Shown here: positions 5,599 through 7,161 of the stretch, piece by piece
How positions within the stretch are numbered: position 1 is the stretch's first letter
Layout: each line of letters opens with the position of its first letter
NCBI GenBank assembly: GCA_964506325.1
Contig: CAZDLO010000151.1
Span: 1 to 7,161 of the forward strand
Reading direction: 5' to 3'
DNA from: CAINVV01 sp964506325
GTDB lineage: Bacteria; Bacteroidota; Bacteroidia; Bacteroidales; Prolixibacteraceae
DNA: 7,161 nt
The notes under the pieces: model-generated
Databases searched by the model: none
What the model saw: only the letters and a program-made list of their open reading frames with translations
Told to the model about the DNA's origin: nothing
Position numbers and translations under genes: made by a program

Positions 5599-6926
5599 CT
5601 GTGGTACTTTTTCAGGTAATTCCGGATGATATTCCTTGCATCCCAATTGTCTTTATGCTTTCTGATACAATCATTCAATATCTCATAATCTGTGTGTACA
5701 GAGTCAATGGTAATAAAGCCATACCCAATGTATTTACCCATGGCAACCTTGACAACTGCCATTTCATCCTTATTTCTTCCTTTCTCGAGAAGGAAAAAAT
5801 TTTCGGAATGAAACAACCATGGCTTAATGACCTCCTGAACGCGAATATTATAGGATGAGGGTTCTTCCTTTCCCTCACAGGCCCCAAGGCAAACTCCAAA
5901 CCCGGAATTGAAACAACCGTTTTGACGATCGTCCAGATGACATAATTTTTTACACAAGCCATATTTTTCGGCCCGTACATGAAGAAAATCCAGGGCTTCC
6001 TGGTGAAAATTAAATGCAGTAAGCGGAAGGTCCTCTTCCTCAATTTTCTTTACCTGAAGATGAAGGTATCCATGGTCGTCTTCAAATGAAAATATCCCGT
6101 AATTGTTGGCAGGCCGTCGCAGCGACCTGTTGTAGCGGGGTAGGTTTTTCTTGATCTCTTCAGATTCCAAAAGCAGTGCAACCAGTTCACTTCCAGTCAC
6201 CTCATGACTTAAAGAAGCAATTCTATCACTCATTTCCATTGCCTTTTTTGTGAGCCGGTTATTTAAATGGGAGATAATCCGTTGGTGTATATTGTTGCTT
6301 TTTCCAATGTAGATAAGCTCATCTTTGGAGTCATACAGATAATAAACACCGCAACTTCCCGGAATGGATGCAATTGTGTTCTCTGTAAGATTGCCCCTCC
6401 TCGATGTGAACAAATCCTGGTCAGCAGTTTCATTCTGTTTCATTATCAATTCGAAGAGTTTCACCGTAGCGAAGGCATCACCTCCCGCCCGGTGCCTTCC
6501 CTCGATGGTTATGTTCAAATCATGGCAGATATTTCCGAGAGAATAGGAGGGAAGTCCCGGAATCAGCTTTCTGCTGAGGCTTACCGTGCACAAGGTTTTT
6601 CGCTTATAGTCATAACCAAGCCTTTTAAATTCCTCCCTAACAAAGGAGTAATCAAATGAAACATTGTGGGCAACAAATGTTGCGTTGGCAGTGATTTCAA
6701 CAATTTTTTTAGCTATTTCATAAAATTTGGGAGCGGTTTCGACCATTTCATTTGTTATGCCGGTTAACCTGGTAATATTATAAGGAATGCTGCATTCCGG
6801 ATTTACCAGTGAAATAAAGGAATCGACAATGTTAGCTCCATCGAAGATATAAATGGCAATCTCAGTAATCTTCCCATTGAAAGGGGAAGTACCTGTTGTT
6901 TCAACGTCAATAATTGCAAAATTCAT
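5574..6926 (-). CDS. DEDDh exonuclease fused to a UvrC/Cho-like GIY-YIG nuclease
   Basis: The 450-residue protein combines two nuclease domains. Residues 1-165 are a DnaQ-type 3'-5' exonuclease with all DEDDh residues: Asp7 and Glu9 (IIDVETTG), His87-Asn88 and Asp92 (HNVSFD), His145 and Asp150 (HRAGGD). Residues of about 190-270 are a GIY-YIG domain like the N-terminus of UvrC: GVYYLYD (Tyr195), YIGKS (Tyr206), Arg216, and LLLESEEIKKNLPRYN with catalytic Glu254. A cysteine cluster follows (Cys325, 329, 338, 346, 350); its last three spacings, C-x7-C-x3-C, match the UvrC cysteine region. The UvrC RNase H-like and helix-hairpin-helix domains are absent, as in Cho, and the last 100 residues are unassigned. 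It probably incises or trims damaged DNA. I chose the ATG at 6926, since the exonuclease motif follows directly; a TTG at 6953 is also in frame. It overlaps the photolyase stop, tail to tail. Confidence 0.9.
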   Translation of the reverse strand: MNFAIIDVETTGTSPFNGKITEIAIYIFDGANIVDSFISLVNPECSIPYNITRLTGITNEMVETAPKFYEIAKKIVEITANATFVAHNVSFDYSFVREEFKRLGYDYKRKTLCTVSLSRKLIPGLPSYSLGNICHDLNITIEGRHRAGGDAFATVKLFELIMKQNETADQDLFTSRRGNLTENTIASIPGSCGVYYLYDSKDELIYIGKSNNIHQRIISHLNNRLTKKAMEMSDRIASLSHEVTGSELVALLLESEEIKKNLPRYNRSLRRPANNYGIFSFEDDHGYLHLQVKKIEEEDLPLTAFNFHQEALDFLHVRAEKYGLCKKLCHLDDRQNGCFNSGFGVCLGACEGKEEPSSYNIRVQEVIKPWLFHSENFFLLEKGRNKDEMAVVKVAMGKYIGYGFITIDSVHTDYEILNDCIRKHKDNWDARNIIRNYLKKYHRQVKIVEF

Positions 6927-6963
6927 AATTGCCAATATTTTTACTCCTGCCAATACCTTCCGA

Positions 6964-6971
6964 CAAATTTA
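6964..6971 (-). promoter_or_regulatory. Bacteroidota -7 promoter element for the exonuclease/GIY-YIG gene
   Basis: The minus strand reads TAAATTTG, a full TAnnTTTG match. A start near 6958 gives a leader of about 30 bases to the ATG at 6926, the same geometry as the lyase promoter, and supports that ATG over the TTG at 6953. No clear -33 element is seen. The 167-base stretch from 6927 to the tRNA otherwise shows only short weak inverted repeats and no gene. Confidence 0.55.
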
Positions 6972-7073
6972 TTTTTTTCGTTCAATAAAACCCTCGTTTC
7001 CATAAGGGAAATATTTTGCATGAAACCTTCTCAATTCATTCAAGGTCGGCGAACGCCATCAAAAGATTATTGC

Positions 7074-7081
7074 TACATTTG
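7074..7081 (+). promoter_or_regulatory. Bacteroidota -7 promoter element for the tRNA gene
   Basis: The plus strand reads TACATTTG, a full TAnnTTTG match. The last base lies 13 bases before the first tRNA nucleotide, so a start near 7087 would leave a very short 5' leader for RNase P. No -33 TTTG is evident. Confidence 0.6.
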
Positions 7082-7093
7082 CAGCTCGAAAAT

Positions 7094-7161
7094 GGCCCCA
7101 TAGTTTAATGGATAGAATGGAGGATTCCGGTTCCTTTGATCTGGGTTCGAATCCCGGTGGG
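7094..7161 (+). tRNA. tRNA-Arg(CCG), 3' end cut by the window
   Basis: The cloverleaf folds by eye. The 5' acceptor strand is GGCCCCA (7094-7100), then U8-A9. The D stem is GTTT/GAAT with loop AATGGATA. The anticodon stem is GAGGA/TCCTT, with loop TTCCGGT carrying anticodon CCG at 7127-7129, which reads the arginine codon CGG. A four-base variable loop follows, then the T stem CTGGG/CCCGG with loop TTCGAAT. The last four bases, TGGG, start the 3' acceptor strand and pair with the CCCA of the 5' strand. The remaining acceptor bases, discriminator and CCA (if encoded) are beyond the edge. Confidence 0.95.

Noticed and set aside
6267..6659. Plus-strand open frame of 130 codons opposite the nuclease gene
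   Set aside because: It is antisense to the HNxxFD, HRAGGD and GIY-YIG coding region, shows no family features, and has no promoter element or leader of its own.
6927..6953. Longer nuclease start at TTG 6953
   Set aside because: It would add nine residues before an exonuclease motif that normally starts within a few residues of the N-terminus; the ATG at 6926 fits the promoter spacing better.
6991..7062. Short inverted repeats between the nuclease and tRNA genes (CCCT/AGGG, GGC/GCC)
   Set aside because: Stems are only 3-4 bp, without a U-run or repeated units; consistent with chance.

Overview
The window looks like a chromosomal housekeeping region from a member of the Bacteroidota, probably a Bacteroidales/Marinilabiliales-type lineage. 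Four things point that way. The gene order nusB - DUF1573 lipoprotein - yajC - ybbR - coaE is one I associate with this phylum. NusB has the long N-terminal extension typical of the phylum. Copies of the Bacteroidota -7 promoter element TAnnTTTG sit at sensible distances in front of several genes. Start codons mostly follow A-rich leaders rather than Shine-Dalgarno sequences. The DNA is moderately AT-rich throughout, and I see no mobile element, CRISPR array, phage gene or compositional island.

Layout. Positions 1-3063 hold a minus-strand cluster read from right to left: nusB, a DUF1573 lipoprotein, yajC, a strong intrinsic terminator, then a YbbR-domain protein and the first 73 codons of coaE, which runs off the left edge. 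Positions 3124-4152 hold a minus-strand PLP enzyme of the threonine aldolase/beta-eliminating lyase family, with its own promoter. A divergent gap of about 100 bp separates it from a plus-strand class I CPD photolyase (4252-5577). The photolyase converges on, and shares stop-codon bases with, a minus-strand gene (5574-6926). That gene encodes a DEDDh 3'-5' exonuclease fused to a UvrC/Cho-like GIY-YIG nuclease with a cysteine cluster. The 167 bp to its right hold two divergent promoter elements and then the start of a tRNA-Arg(CCG), cut by the right edge.

How the genes work together. The left cluster combines RNA synthesis (NusB), the Sec translocon accessory protein YajC, envelope proteins (DUF1573, YbbR) and CoA synthesis (CoaE). 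The terminator inside it suggests that ybbR-coaE expression depends on read-through. The right half pairs two DNA-repair proteins tail to tail: light-driven reversal of pyrimidine dimers, and a probable incision/trimming nuclease related to excision repair.

I did not find a clearly undescribed system. The most interesting items are the exonuclease-GIY-YIG-cysteine-cluster fusion, the internal terminator with a GNRA loop in the nusB cluster, and the stem-loop centred on the overlapping stop codons at 5574-5577.
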